A stretch of DNA of 64,000 bases, taken from NCBI GenBank assembly GCA_016194635.1, contig JACQBC010000011.1, forward strand, positions 98,497 through 162,496. The letters are read 5' to 3'. The DNA is from Gammaproteobacteria bacterium (lineage in GTDB: Bacteria > Pseudomonadota > Gammaproteobacteria > UBA6429 > Thiohalophilaceae). Below the pieces are notes generated by a model. The model worked only from the letters and a program-made list of their open reading frames with translations, searched no databases and was not told where the DNA came from. This document shows, in pieces, positions 16,558 through 25,024 of this stretch (position 1 is its first letter; each line of letters starts with the position of its first letter). The position numbers were made by a program, and so were the translations under genes.

Positions 16558-18285
16558 TCAGGGTACCTTTTGGTTGATGGTGATAGCCAAGGGCTTGGAT
16601 TTTTTATGCGGGTCAAGGGGACCGATTTCGCCAAACAGGTCACCGGATTGGGCGGTAACTGCACCACTGCGTGAAACCCGCGCCACGATTTTTACCTGGT
16701 TAAACTGCGACAGGCGTAACTGTGGGCTCATGGCGGTACTATCGTCCAAGGTCAGGCTCAAGGGCAGATCTGCAACGGTTTTGCGAACCACCGCCAACGG
16801 CATTGGCGGGCCATTGGCGGCGCGGGCAAAGATAAACAGGGTTTCACCGGCTTGAACTTGTTTCGCCAGGGCGGGCGCAAGGCTAACGCGCACCTGCAAT
16901 TGGGCGGAACCCGCCGCGCCCGTAGGCGCAGCTGGCTGCTCTGCCGACAGTGGCGGGGCAGCCGCCATCGCTGCCGACCCTGGGTGGGGGGCGGAGGCGC
17001 CTTCGGCGGTCACAATTTTGTTGATGGTGAATTTAACATTAGTGGCATGGCTGGGGTTGATCGGGCCGGTTTCCCCATAGAGATCGCCGGGCTGGGCCAT
17101 GACCTCGCCGGTGAGGGAGATGCGCGCCACCACGTTCACCAGATTAAATTGTGATAGCCGCAGGTCCGCTGTCATCGCATTACTGTCATCCAAGGTCATG
17201 ACCAGGGGTAGGTCACTGACACTACGGCGTAACACTGCCAGGGGCATGCTAGGTCCGTTCACGGCTTTGGCAAAGATGAACACGCTGTCGGTAGGTTTGG
17301 CCTTTTTCTGTAACGACGGCGATAATTCCACTGTTACGTCAAGACGCGCCTTGCCCGCGGGAGGGGAGGTATTCGCCGAGCTGACCGCGCCTCCTGACTG
17401 GGGCGGCTGCAGCGGCACAGGTTGACCCGCTCCGGACGTCGGCAGGATACCTTGGGATTTCTTGCTTTCAGCTTGGGCGATCAGGGCGGAGAGGTTGGCC
17501 TGCTGCGGGGCGTTTTCATCCATGTTCATCCGTGCCCGTTGCCACAAGGAAATAGCGTAATCGTATTGGCCGCGCTCCATTTGTACCAGGCCGGAAAATA
17601 CCAAGGCACGGGGATTATTGGGTTCCAATTCCAGGGCCCGTGCGGCTAAAGTCGCGGGTTGCCCTTCAAACGATCCTTGTTGCGACAGAGCGATGACCTG
17701 GGCCTGCTGCAGTAGTAGATTGACCGATTCACCTCCCAAGGCAGAGGCTCGAGCATAGGCTTGTTCAGCCGCATCGGGACGGCCCATCTGGACATAGGTT
17801 TGCCCCAGGGATTCCCATAGGGCGGGATTATTGATGTCCTTGCGTAATTTTTTCTCAAGCGGACCCACCTGCAGTTGGGCGGATTGCGCCACCGGCGTGT
17901 TGTTGCCGATGTCGACGTCTTGAAAGATGATCTGCGAGTTGAGATACCAAAACACACCCAACGATAAGCCCGCTATGATCAGCACTGTTGCCCCGGCCAG
18001 CGTGTAAAGGTGTTTACGCGGCGTGGTGATGGTAATGGCCGCGGCTTGCACGACTTTAATGTCCTGCAACAAAGACGCGGCAAGTTCTTGTTTGGCCTCC
18101 TCGAACTGGGCCGGGAGCAGGGTTCCGGCCTGGAGATCACGTTTGAGCTCTTCCAAACGGTCGCGGTGAATCGCCAAGTTTAAAGAGCGGGCCGAGCGGC
18201 TGGCTTTGTGTTTAAGTTCCAGTAAGTGGTATAAGGGCCAACCGATGGCCAGTACCATTAACACTAATATAACTATCCAAAACAT
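16558..18285 (-). CDS. ccmI: Cytochrome c maturation protein CcmI with duplicated C-terminal domain
   Basis: A 575-residue membrane-anchored chaperone that presents apocytochrome c to the haem ligation complex. Order: an N-terminal TM helix and the RDRLEELKRDLQAG cytoplasmic segment; a second TM near residues 95-115 (LYTLAGATVLIIAGLS); TPR repeats (LGQTYVQMGRPDAAEQAYARA); then two copies of one domain at about 316-425 and 463-575. Both copies contain a LDDSxAM...LRLSQFN signature and GDLxGExGP, and are joined by an Ala/Pro-rich linker. CcmI/CycH proteins normally carry one such domain, which binds the apocytochrome C-terminus. It is the last gene of the ccm operon, 7 bp after ccmH. Confidence 0.92.
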   Translation of the reverse strand: MFWIVILVLMVLAIGWPLYHLLELKHKASRSARSLNLAIHRDRLEELKRDLQAGTLLPAQFEEAKQELAASLLQDIKVVQAAAITITTPRKHLYTLAGATVLIIAGLSLGVFWYLNSQIIFQDVDIGNNTPVAQSAQLQVGPLEKKLRKDINNPALWESLGQTYVQMGRPDAAEQAYARASALGGESVNLLLQQAQVIALSQQGSFEGQPATLAARALELEPNNPRALVFSGLVQMERGQYDYAISLWQRARMNMDENAPQQANLSALIAQAESKKSQGILPTSGAGQPVPLQPPQSGGAVSSANTSPPAGKARLDVTVELSPSLQKKAKPTDSVFIFAKAVNGPSMPLAVLRRSVSDLPLVMTLDDSNAMTADLRLSQFNLVNVVARISLTGEVMAQPGDLYGETGPINPSHATNVKFTINKIVTAEGASAPHPGSAAMAAAPPLSAEQPAAPTGAAGSAQLQVRVSLAPALAKQVQAGETLFIFARAANGPPMPLAVVRKTVADLPLSLTLDDSTAMSPQLRLSQFNQVKIVARVSRSGAVTAQSGDLFGEIGPLDPHKKSKPLAITINQKVP

Positions 18286-18292
18286 CGGGGAT

Positions 18293-18772
18293 CTACTTTG
18301 TTGATGAAGAAGCGGGGGTGTTCAATTCCTTGGCCAGGGCTTGTTTTTCAGCATCGCTGAAGGTTGCGGTGACTTTGGCGCGGCGACGGATCAAAACGAT
18401 GAGTCCGCTCAGGGCGGCAATCAGCGCCACAAAGGGAGCGACCCACAACACATAGGTGGCGGGTTCAAAACGCGGCTTATACAAGACAAACTCGCCGTAG
18501 CGATTCACCAAGTGCTGAATGATCTGTTCGTCGCTTTTGCCCTGTTGCATCAATTCCAGAATTTGACGGCGTAAGTCCCGTGCCAACGAGGCGTGAGAAT
18601 CGGCCAGGTTTTGGTTTTGGCAGACTGTGCAACGTAAATCTTGGATCAAGGCCCTGAAGTGAAGTTTTTGTTCGGGGCTGGAGAATTCGTCGGGTTGAAC
18701 ATCCTGGACCTCAACGATAGCGTGTGCCAAGCCCAACGGCAGAAGTAATAACACTGGCCATAGGTAACGCAT
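18293..18772 (-). CDS. ccmH: Cytochrome c maturation thiol reductant CcmH
   Basis: About 159 residues. It has a signal peptide, a periplasmic domain with the redox motif LRCTVCQNQNLADS, and a C-terminal TM helix (WVAPFVALIAALSGLIVLI) with a short basic tail. CcmH reduces or docks the CxxCH cysteines of apocytochrome c before haem attachment. The ATG at 18772 overlaps the ccmG stop (TAATG), indicating translational coupling. A longer N-terminal extension is possible but would precede the signal peptide. Confidence 0.94.
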   Translation of the reverse strand: MRYLWPVLLLLPLGLAHAIVEVQDVQPDEFSSPEQKLHFRALIQDLRCTVCQNQNLADSHASLARDLRRQILELMQQGKSDEQIIQHLVNRYGEFVLYKPRFEPATYVLWVAPFVALIAALSGLIVLIRRRAKVTATFSDAEKQALAKELNTPASSSTK

Positions 18773-19302
18773 TAACCTGGCTCCTGGTTGAGTTTGGCGA
18801 TCAGCGGGGCGATGGATTTGGCCCACACCTCCGGAGTGATGGCGCCGGGTTGTTTGTAGCGGATGATGCCTTTTTTATCCACTAAAAAGGATTCAGGGGT
18901 GGCGACCACTCCCCAGTCAATGCCTACCCGGCCGGTGAAATCATGGCCGTTCATCACATAGGGATTCCCCAATTGGTTCAAATAAGTTTGGGCGTCTTCA
19001 CGGGTGTCTTTGTAGTTGATGCCATAAATGGGCACACCCTCTTTGGCCAGGGACAGTAACAATTGATGTTCATCCCGGCAGGTGATGCACCACGAGGCCC
19101 AAGCGTTCACCAGCGTGACCTTCCCGAGCAACATCTGTTTGCTGAATTGCGCTTGCGGGTCGTTCAGCCGGGGAAGGGAAAATTCCGGCGCCGGCTTCCC
19201 GATCAACGGCGAAGGGATCTCGCGTGGATCCAGGTATAGGCCTTTGTACAACACAGCCACCAACAAACCAAAGATAACGAGGGGTATAACACTTCGGGCC
19301 AT
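18772..19302 (-). CDS. ccmG: Thiol:disulfide interchange protein CcmG/DsbE
   Basis: A 176-residue thioredoxin-fold protein tethered by an N-terminal TM helix (SVIPLVIFGLLVAVLYKGL). The active site is WASWCITC, so the usual Pro or Val within CxxC is replaced by Ile-Thr. The family loop GVVATPESFLVDKKG contains the conserved cis-Pro. It supplies electrons to apocytochrome c cysteines via CcmH. It lies between ccmF (9-bp gap) and ccmH (1-bp overlap). Confidence 0.94.
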   Translation of the reverse strand: MARSVIPLVIFGLLVAVLYKGLYLDPREIPSPLIGKPAPEFSLPRLNDPQAQFSKQMLLGKVTLVNAWASWCITCRDEHQLLLSLAKEGVPIYGINYKDTREDAQTYLNQLGNPYVMNGHDFTGRVGIDWGVVATPESFLVDKKGIIRYKQPGAITPEVWAKSIAPLIAKLNQEPG

Positions 19303-19311
19303 GAGTTTAGG

Positions 19312-21336
19312 TTACCCTTTGGCTGCTGAGGTGGCGAGCAATTCATCCAAGAGCTGCTGTGCCACCACGGTATCTTGCAGCACTTGTTTTTGCCGTTGCC
19401 GATAGCGCCGATCCGACGCCGCGAGAAATCCGCCGATGGCCATTAATAGCGGCGCCAGCCAGATCCAACGTTGAAAGGGTTTGTAATAAATCCGCATCAG
19501 CCAGGCGCCATCGCCGGCGGAGCCGACCGGTTCACCCAAGGAAATGTATAGATCGCGCAATAAACTATCGTCGATGGCCGCCTCGGTCATCGGCATGGTT
19601 TGCACCATATAAACGCGTTTTTCCGGATAGAGGGTAGTAATGTATTTATCCCCTTGGCTGACGCTTATTGTGCCGCGTTGGGCCATGTAATTCGGACCGC
19701 GTTGTTGCGCGACACCCTCAAAACGGAAATTATAACCGCCAATTTGCACCTGTTGACCAGGGGTCACCCGCATGTCGTCGTCGGTCTGGTAGGTATTGAG
19801 CACGGTCACGCCCGTAACAAAGACCGCAATACCAAAATGCCCCAATAACATGCCGTAATAACTCACCGGCAGGGCTTTGAGCGATTCCAGCGATAACTTA
19901 CGGTGGCGAAATTTCTCCCGCACGCTGACGATCAGCCCGCTAAAAACCCAGATGCCGAGCATGATGCCCATGGCGGTCATGGCAAGACGGCCGTGCTTCG
20001 AGGGGGGTAACAACAGCAGGGCCAATACAAAACCCGCGGTGCTGACCCCCAGCGGTACGCGTAAGGTTTTAACCGTTTCCCACAGATTCTGCCCCTTCCA
20101 GCGCACCAGCGGACCCAGCACAATAAGTAAAACCAGGGGGGTCATGAGCAGCATGAAGACCAGATTAAAATACGGCGGGCCGACAGAGATTTTTTCCCCG
20201 GTCAAGGCATCCAGGATCAGCGGGTATAACGTGCCGAGCAAAATGAAAAACGCGGTCACCACCAATAAGACGTTATTCATTAACATCAGGCTTTCACGTG
20301 AGAACAGTTCAAAGTGGCCAATGGAGCGGATCTGGCCGCCGCGCCAGGCATACAAGGAAAGCGAACCGCCGATCACCACGCCTAAGAAAATTAAAATAAA
20401 TAACCCGCGTTCTGGATCCGTCGCAAAGGCATGGACCGAGGTTAATACTCCGGAACGTACCAAGAAGGTTCCAAGCAAGCTCAAGGAGAATGCAATGATG
20501 GCCAGCAATACCGTCCAGGCCTTAAAGGTGTCGCGTTTTTCAGTCACCGCAAGGGAGTGAATCAACGCCGTGCCCACCAGCCAGGGCATGAACGAGGCGT
20601 TTTCCACCGGATCCCAGAACCACCAGCCGCCCCATCCCAGTTCGTTATAAGCCCACCAACTGCCCAGGCCGATGCCGATGGTGAGAAACATCCATGCCAC
20701 GGTGGTCCAGGGCCGTGACCAGCGCGCCCAAGTGGCATCCAGCCGGCCACTGATCAAGGCGGCTAAGGCAAAAGCAAAGGCCACCGAGAAGCCCACATAG
20801 CCGGTGTATAACATGGGCGGATGGATGGCCAAACCGGGGTCTTGCAACAATGGATTGAGTTCACGCCCTTGGAGCGGGGCGGGGAAGATCTCTTGAAACG
20901 GATTGGAGGTGAACAACAAGAAACAGGTAAAGCCGATGCTGATCATGCCCATAACGCTTAACACACGGGCGATATATTCTTCGGGCAGGCCGCGTGAGAA
21001 AAGTGTGATGGCCAAGGTCCAAACGGATAAAATGAATAACCAGAGTAATAACGATCCCTCGTGCGCTCCCCACACCGCGCTGAATTTGTAAATCCAGGGC
21101 ATCTGGGTATTGGAATTTTGCGCGACGTACACCAAGCCGAAGTTATCGGTGAGAAAGGCGTAGGCCAGTGCCGCAAAGGCAATGGCCACCAACACAAATT
21201 GGGTTTGGCCGGCGGGACGGGCCAAGGCCATCCAGGCGCGATTACCGGTAAACGAACCGGCCATGGGTAAACTGGCTTGTAATAGCGCCACACCTAGGGT
21301 TAGCACCAGGGCAAAATGGCCGATATCCGTAATCAT
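19312..21336 (-). CDS. ccmF: Haem lyase subunit CcmF
   Basis: A 674-residue polytopic membrane protein, the core of the cytochrome c-haem ligase. It contains the tryptophan-rich haem-handling signature GWGGWWFWDPVENASFMPWL, about a dozen or more hydrophobic segments, and a large periplasmic region near the C-terminus. Its ATG (21336) overlaps the ccmE stop codon (ATGA), so translation is coupled. The length is within the usual range. Confidence 0.97.
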   Translation of the reverse strand: MITDIGHFALVLTLGVALLQASLPMAGSFTGNRAWMALARPAGQTQFVLVAIAFAALAYAFLTDNFGLVYVAQNSNTQMPWIYKFSAVWGAHEGSLLLWLFILSVWTLAITLFSRGLPEEYIARVLSVMGMISIGFTCFLLFTSNPFQEIFPAPLQGRELNPLLQDPGLAIHPPMLYTGYVGFSVAFAFALAALISGRLDATWARWSRPWTTVAWMFLTIGIGLGSWWAYNELGWGGWWFWDPVENASFMPWLVGTALIHSLAVTEKRDTFKAWTVLLAIIAFSLSLLGTFLVRSGVLTSVHAFATDPERGLFILIFLGVVIGGSLSLYAWRGGQIRSIGHFELFSRESLMLMNNVLLVVTAFFILLGTLYPLILDALTGEKISVGPPYFNLVFMLLMTPLVLLIVLGPLVRWKGQNLWETVKTLRVPLGVSTAGFVLALLLLPPSKHGRLAMTAMGIMLGIWVFSGLIVSVREKFRHRKLSLESLKALPVSYYGMLLGHFGIAVFVTGVTVLNTYQTDDDMRVTPGQQVQIGGYNFRFEGVAQQRGPNYMAQRGTISVSQGDKYITTLYPEKRVYMVQTMPMTEAAIDDSLLRDLYISLGEPVGSAGDGAWLMRIYYKPFQRWIWLAPLLMAIGGFLAASDRRYRQRQKQVLQDTVVAQQLLDELLATSAAKG

Positions 21337-21800
21337 AATTTGTTTTTCTCCTTTACCATTTCATGTTGCGGCATGGCCCCGGATTTTTTCAGCGAAGCGG
21401 CAACTTCCGGCGGCATGTAATTTTCATCGTGTTTGGCCAACACATCCTTGGCGGTGAAGACGCCGTTCGGACCGACCCTACCGTTGGCAATGATACCCTG
21501 TCCTTCACGAAACAGATCCGGCAGGATACCTCTGTACAACACGATCATTTCCTGTTTCAAATCGGTGATGGTAAAGCGCACCGTAACCCCGTCCGGATCA
21601 CGGTGCAAGGAACCTTGTTTGACCAAGCCACCGGTACGAAAACTGCGCGTGCTCGGCGCCTTACCTTCGTGGACGTCGGTGGGGGTGTAGTAATACATCA
21701 AATTTTGACGGAAGGCCATCAGGGCCAGGGTCACGGCAACCCCTACACCAATGACCAAGGCGCTGACCAAGAGTAAACGACGACGACGTACGGCATTCAT
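21333..21800 (-). CDS. ccmE: Haem chaperone CcmE
   Basis: 155 residues. An N-terminal TM anchor (RRRRLLLVSALVIGVGVAV) is followed by an OB-fold domain. The covalent haem-binding histidine is in KHDENYMPPE (HxxxY). CcmE carries haem from CcmC to CcmF. Overlapping ATGA junctions link it to both ccmD upstream and ccmF downstream. Confidence 0.97.
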   Translation of the reverse strand: MNAVRRRRLLLVSALVIGVGVAVTLALMAFRQNLMYYYTPTDVHEGKAPSTRSFRTGGLVKQGSLHRDPDGVTVRFTITDLKQEMIVLYRGILPDLFREGQGIIANGRVGPNGVFTAKDVLAKHDENYMPPEVAASLKKSGAMPQHEMVKEKNKL

Positions 21801-21970
21801 GAGGCACCTCGATGTTCACGCCGCTTTTGCTGCGCGATATTGCGCAGCAGGCGGTGTTCTTTACGATACGACAGTATACCAATGCTGATCAGTACCACTG
21901 CCGTGACCACGTAACACCACCATATGAACGGCGTCCATTTGCCAAAATCCATCCACTCAGGCAGCGTCAT
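21797..21970 (-). CDS. ccmD: Haem exporter accessory protein CcmD
   Basis: A 57-residue gene too short for many gene finders. It reads MTLPEWMDFGKWTPFIWWCY, then a TM helix (VVTAVVLISIGILS), then a strongly basic tail ending KRREHRGAS. This is the characteristic CcmD layout of one TM plus a charged cytoplasmic tail. CcmD helps release holo-CcmE from CcmABC. It overlaps ccmC by 14 bp and ccmE by an ATGA junction. Confidence 0.93.
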   Translation of the reverse strand: MTLPEWMDFGKWTPFIWWCYVVTAVVLISIGILSYRKEHRLLRNIAQQKRREHRGAS

Positions 21971-22712
21971 GTTGTGTGACCATTTCCTTGACCCAGCTGT
22001 TATTACGCTCGCTCTCCAATAACAAACAGCGGGTGTTTTTAAACATCAATTGCGCATAAAAAAATGCAAACGCCAGCATCATCAAGTACAAAGGGTAACG
22101 CATGCTGGGGTAAATCGTCGCGGCAAATTGCATCCCTCTTGTGGTAGAACCCTGATGCAATGAAGTCCACCATTCCACCGAGTAGTGAATGATCGGTATA
22201 TTCACCACCCCCACCAACGCCAGTACCGCTGCGGCGCGCGCCGCACGGCGGCGATCCTCAAACGCGGCATTCAAGGCCATATACCCTAAGTACAAAAAGA
22301 ACAGAATGAGTTCCGACATGAGGCGCGGATCAGTCCACTCCCAGTAGGTATCCCCCCACATGGTACGACCCCATAACGAGCCGGTGATCAAGGCGATAAA
22401 GGTATACGAAGCGCCGATCGGCGCGGAGGCGGCGGCCACCAGATCGGCCAGTTTAATACGCCAAATCAATGTTACTGCCCCGGCCGCGGCGATAACCATA
22501 TAGATCGACATGGAAAACATCGCTGCCGGGACATGTATGTACATAATCCGCGAGGTGTCTGCCTGTTGGTAATCCGACGGCGCGTAAAACAATCCCCAGA
22601 TCGTGCCCACTACAAAGCTAATCAAGGTTGCCACGGCGAGCCACGGTAATAGGCGACTGGACAGGCGATAGAAATACGGGGGTGAACCGAGTTTATGAAA
22701 CCAAACCCACAT
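21957..22712 (-). CDS. ccmC: Haem transporter/handling protein CcmC
   Basis: A 251-residue membrane protein with six predicted TM helices. The tryptophan-rich motif WGDTYWEWTDPRLMSELILF and flanking histidines (IHVPAAMFS, IHYSVEWW) bind haem in this family. CcmC attaches haem to CcmE. It starts 2 bp after ccmB and overlaps ccmD. Confidence 0.97.
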   Translation of the reverse strand: MWVWFHKLGSPPYFYRLSSRLLPWLAVATLISFVVGTIWGLFYAPSDYQQADTSRIMYIHVPAAMFSMSIYMVIAAAGAVTLIWRIKLADLVAAASAPIGASYTFIALITGSLWGRTMWGDTYWEWTDPRLMSELILFFLYLGYMALNAAFEDRRRAARAAAVLALVGVVNIPIIHYSVEWWTSLHQGSTTRGMQFAATIYPSMRYPLYLMMLAFAFFYAQLMFKNTRCLLLESERNNSWVKEMVTQHDAA

Positions 22713-22714
22713 GC

Positions 22715-23383
22715 TTACTCCAAGCTAATACGTAGCGCACCTGCAACGGCTAACGGTGCCAAGGTTAAGGCTAACACGAGAATAGCACCCATAAAGAGTA
22801 CCGGTCCACGGATCGATAATCCCAGGCTTGCATCCCAGACGGAACCCGCGCCAAAAATGAGCACTGGTATGTATAAAGGTAACACTAATAGGGATAAGAG
22901 CACACCACCCCGGCGTAAACTTACCGTTAGGGCGACCCCAATCGCACCGATCAGGCTAAGCACCGGGGTCCCTAGCAGCAGGGTTACAACCAAAGCGCTG
23001 ATCCCCTCGGCCGGCAGATTAAACATCAGGCCCAAAAGAGGGGCCATCACCACCAGGGGAATGCCACTGATTAACCAATGGGCCAGGATTTTCGTCAAGG
23101 CCAGTAGGGGTAAAGGCCAGGGGGAAAGCAAAATTTGCTCCAGACTACCGTCTTCCATGTCGGCGCGAAACATGCTGTCCAAGGATAACATCGAGGCCAG
23201 TAGCGCCGCGACCCAGATCACCGCAGCCCCCATCATCGGCAGAAATGGAGTCTCGGGTTTAAGGCCCATGGGAAACAGGCTCACCACGATCAAGAAAAAA
23301 ATCAATGGGTTTATGAGTTCGCTGGGCTGGCGAAACGCCAACAACAAATCGCGTTTAAGTAAAGTGAATAAGGCGTGGCGCAT
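22715..23383 (-). CDS. ccmB: Haem exporter permease CcmB
   Basis: A 222-residue six-TM permease that pairs with the ATPase CcmA. The ADMEDGSLEQILLSPWPLPLL cytoplasmic segment is strongly conserved in CcmB. The start codon's A (23383) is shared with the ccmA stop. The CcmAB ATPase activity is used to release holo-CcmE. Confidence 0.96.
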   Translation of the reverse strand: MRHALFTLLKRDLLLAFRQPSELINPLIFFLIVVSLFPMGLKPETPFLPMMGAAVIWVAALLASMLSLDSMFRADMEDGSLEQILLSPWPLPLLALTKILAHWLISGIPLVVMAPLLGLMFNLPAEGISALVVTLLLGTPVLSLIGAIGVALTVSLRRGGVLLSLLVLPLYIPVLIFGAGSVWDASLGLSIRGPVLFMGAILVLALTLAPLAVAGALRISLE

Positions 23384-24015
23384 TACTGGAGCGCCAACCG
23401 CTGGATAGTGACCGCCTGCAGATTAACACTTTGATGCGAAGTCAGGATGACCAGCCCCCCCGTTTGTAGGTGTTGTACCAACAGGGCATTGAGCCTGTCC
23501 GTGCCGGCACGATCCAAGGCGGTGTACGGTTCGTCCAGAATCCATAGCGGGGTCTTAGTCAAGAGGAGCCGCGCCAGGGCCACGCGCCGCCGCTGACCCG
23601 CCGACAGGGCGCGGCAGGGGGTGGTTTCAAACCCGTATAGGCCGATGTTATCCAGGGCTGACATCAAGGCGGGGGGGTGGGGTTGTTGCCCCAGCATCCC
23701 TTGCGCAAATGCCAGGTTTTCCAGGGGGCTGAGGTCTAATTTAAAACCCGGCAAGTGGCCGACATAACTGAGTTGGGTGTGATACCCCATGCTATCGGCG
23801 TTGATCGGTTGCTGACACCAGAAAATATTACCGGCACTGGGCTCAAATAAGCCGCACAGGCTGCGTAACAAGGTGGTTTTACCGCTGCCGTTCGCTCCCT
23901 CAATTTGCAGCAACTGCCCACTGCTGATGTGAAATGACAAATCCGTGAACAGAGTGCGGTTACCACGTTCACAACGGAGCTGCGAGGCATGCAAGGAATT
24001 TGATTCGGTGGTCAT
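23383..24015 (-). CDS. ccmA: Haem exporter ATP-binding protein CcmA
   Basis: A 210-residue ABC ATPase. Walker A is GANGSGKTT, the signature LSAGQRRRVALARL, Walker B LWILDEPYTALD, and the switch histidine lies in LTSHQ. ATG 24015 (MTTESNS) is chosen; a TTG 21 bp upstream is possible. It is the first gene of ccmABCDEFGHI, so the operon promoter should lie in the 244-bp gap shared with the divergent dsbA. Confidence 0.96.
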   Translation of the reverse strand: MTTESNSLHASQLRCERGNRTLFTDLSFHISSGQLLQIEGANGSGKTTLLRSLCGLFEPSAGNIFWCQQPINADSMGYHTQLSYVGHLPGFKLDLSPLENLAFAQGMLGQQPHPPALMSALDNIGLYGFETTPCRALSAGQRRRVALARLLLTKTPLWILDEPYTALDRAGTDRLNALLVQHLQTGGLVILTSHQSVNLQAVTIQRLALQ

Positions 24016-24168
24016 GGCGGCGCGTATTGTAGCCAAGCCTGGCGGGTTACCACAAACCGCCCGGTGTAGGTACAGATAAATTCGCTGCTATTGCCCTCAC
24101 CCCAGGAAGCCCCTACGCTGTGATTCCGGTAGGCTCATCGCCTGAGTCTTGCGGTGCTCACCGGGGTG

Positions 24169-24195
24169 GAAACTTCCTATGATCATTGCATCTAA
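24169..24195 (+). promoter_or_regulatory. Sigma-E-like promoter upstream of dsbA
   Basis: GAAACTT, a 15-bp spacer and TCTAA resemble the RpoE pattern (GGAACTT-N15/16-TCTRA) with one -35 mismatch. It lies 65 bp before the dsbA start. Placing an oxidative folding enzyme under envelope-stress control would be sensible, but the call is motif-based. Confidence 0.4.
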
Positions 24196-24259
24196 GCTAA
24201 TAACTGCATTAGGCTGAAATATCACAACTCGAATACCCACAACTCGAAGGAAACTTACC

Positions 24260-24886
24260 ATGCGTGTACGATTTTTATCAGTTGCGTTACTGACGTGTTT
24301 TATGGCGGCTCCCAGCTTGCAGGCCGCCGATGAAGGCATAGAATATTTCCGCTTGGGCACACCGGTTCCCACCGCCCATAAAAACAAAGTCGAGGTCCTG
24401 GAAGCCTTTTCCTACGGTTGCCCGCATTGTGCTCACTTTGAGCCCATAGTGTCCGCTTGGAAAAAGAATCTACCGACGAATACTGAATTTGTGCGTTTCC
24501 ACGTGATCTTTGAGGGCAATCCTGGCTGGGAACTGCTCGCACGTACCTATTACGCCGCCGAAGTAATGGGGGTGGTGGAAAAAATTCACAAACCGCTGTT
24601 CGCTGCTATCCACGAACAGAATCGCGATGTCAGCAGCGAGCAGAAAATCGCGGAGATTGTTGCGGAGCAGGGGGTCGACAAAAAGCAATTCCTCGATACC
24701 CTGCATTCTTTTGCGGTGGATACTAAAATGCGCCGAGCGCGTGACCTCACCCAGCGTTATGGAATAGACGGCGTGCCCACCATGATTGTCAATGGAAAAT
24801 TCCGTACCTCGGCCCGTTATGCCGGTGGCGAAGAGGCTATGTTAAAGCTTGTTGACGACCTGGTCTTACAGGAATTAAAGAAGTAA
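24260..24886 (+). CDS. dsbA: Periplasmic thiol:disulfide oxidoreductase DsbA
   Basis: A 208-residue exported thioredoxin-fold oxidase that introduces disulfides into secreted proteins. It has a signal peptide (MRVRFLSVALLTCFMAAPSLQA), the active site Cys54-Pro-His-Cys57 in FSYGCPHCAHFEP, and the cis-Pro loop GIDGVPTMIVNGKF. It is divergent from the ccm operon, so two systems acting on periplasmic thiols share one intergenic region. In pseudomonads dsbA follows cytochrome c4 directly; here the ccm block separates them. Confidence 0.96.
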   Translation: MRVRFLSVALLTCFMAAPSLQAADEGIEYFRLGTPVPTAHKNKVEVLEAFSYGCPHCAHFEPIVSAWKKNLPTNTEFVRFHVIFEGNPGWELLARTYYAAEVMGVVEKIHKPLFAAIHEQNRDVSSEQKIAEIVAEQGVDKKQFLDTLHSFAVDTKMRRARDLTQRYGIDGVPTMIVNGKFRTSARYAGGEEAMLKLVDDLVLQELKK

Positions 24887-25024
24887 TGGATGCTTTTCGC
24901 CCGCAGAGGGCATTTGCCTTTCCCGGTTCGGTTACCTATCTTCAATCCTACGCAGTGAAGGTAAAGCCACGGGTGTCGCGCGCCGATAGCTGTCACACCA
25001 TAACACGCGTCAAGGAGCCCGACC

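Noticed and set aside
19877..20560. 227-codon open frame antisense to ccmF
   Set aside because: Its translation is low in hydrophobic residues and Lys/Ser/Thr rich with no motif, while ccmF on the other strand is unmistakable.
22695..23408. 237-codon open frame antisense to ccmB
   Set aside because: A mirror of the high-GC third-position bias in ccmB; no signal, motif or ribosome site.
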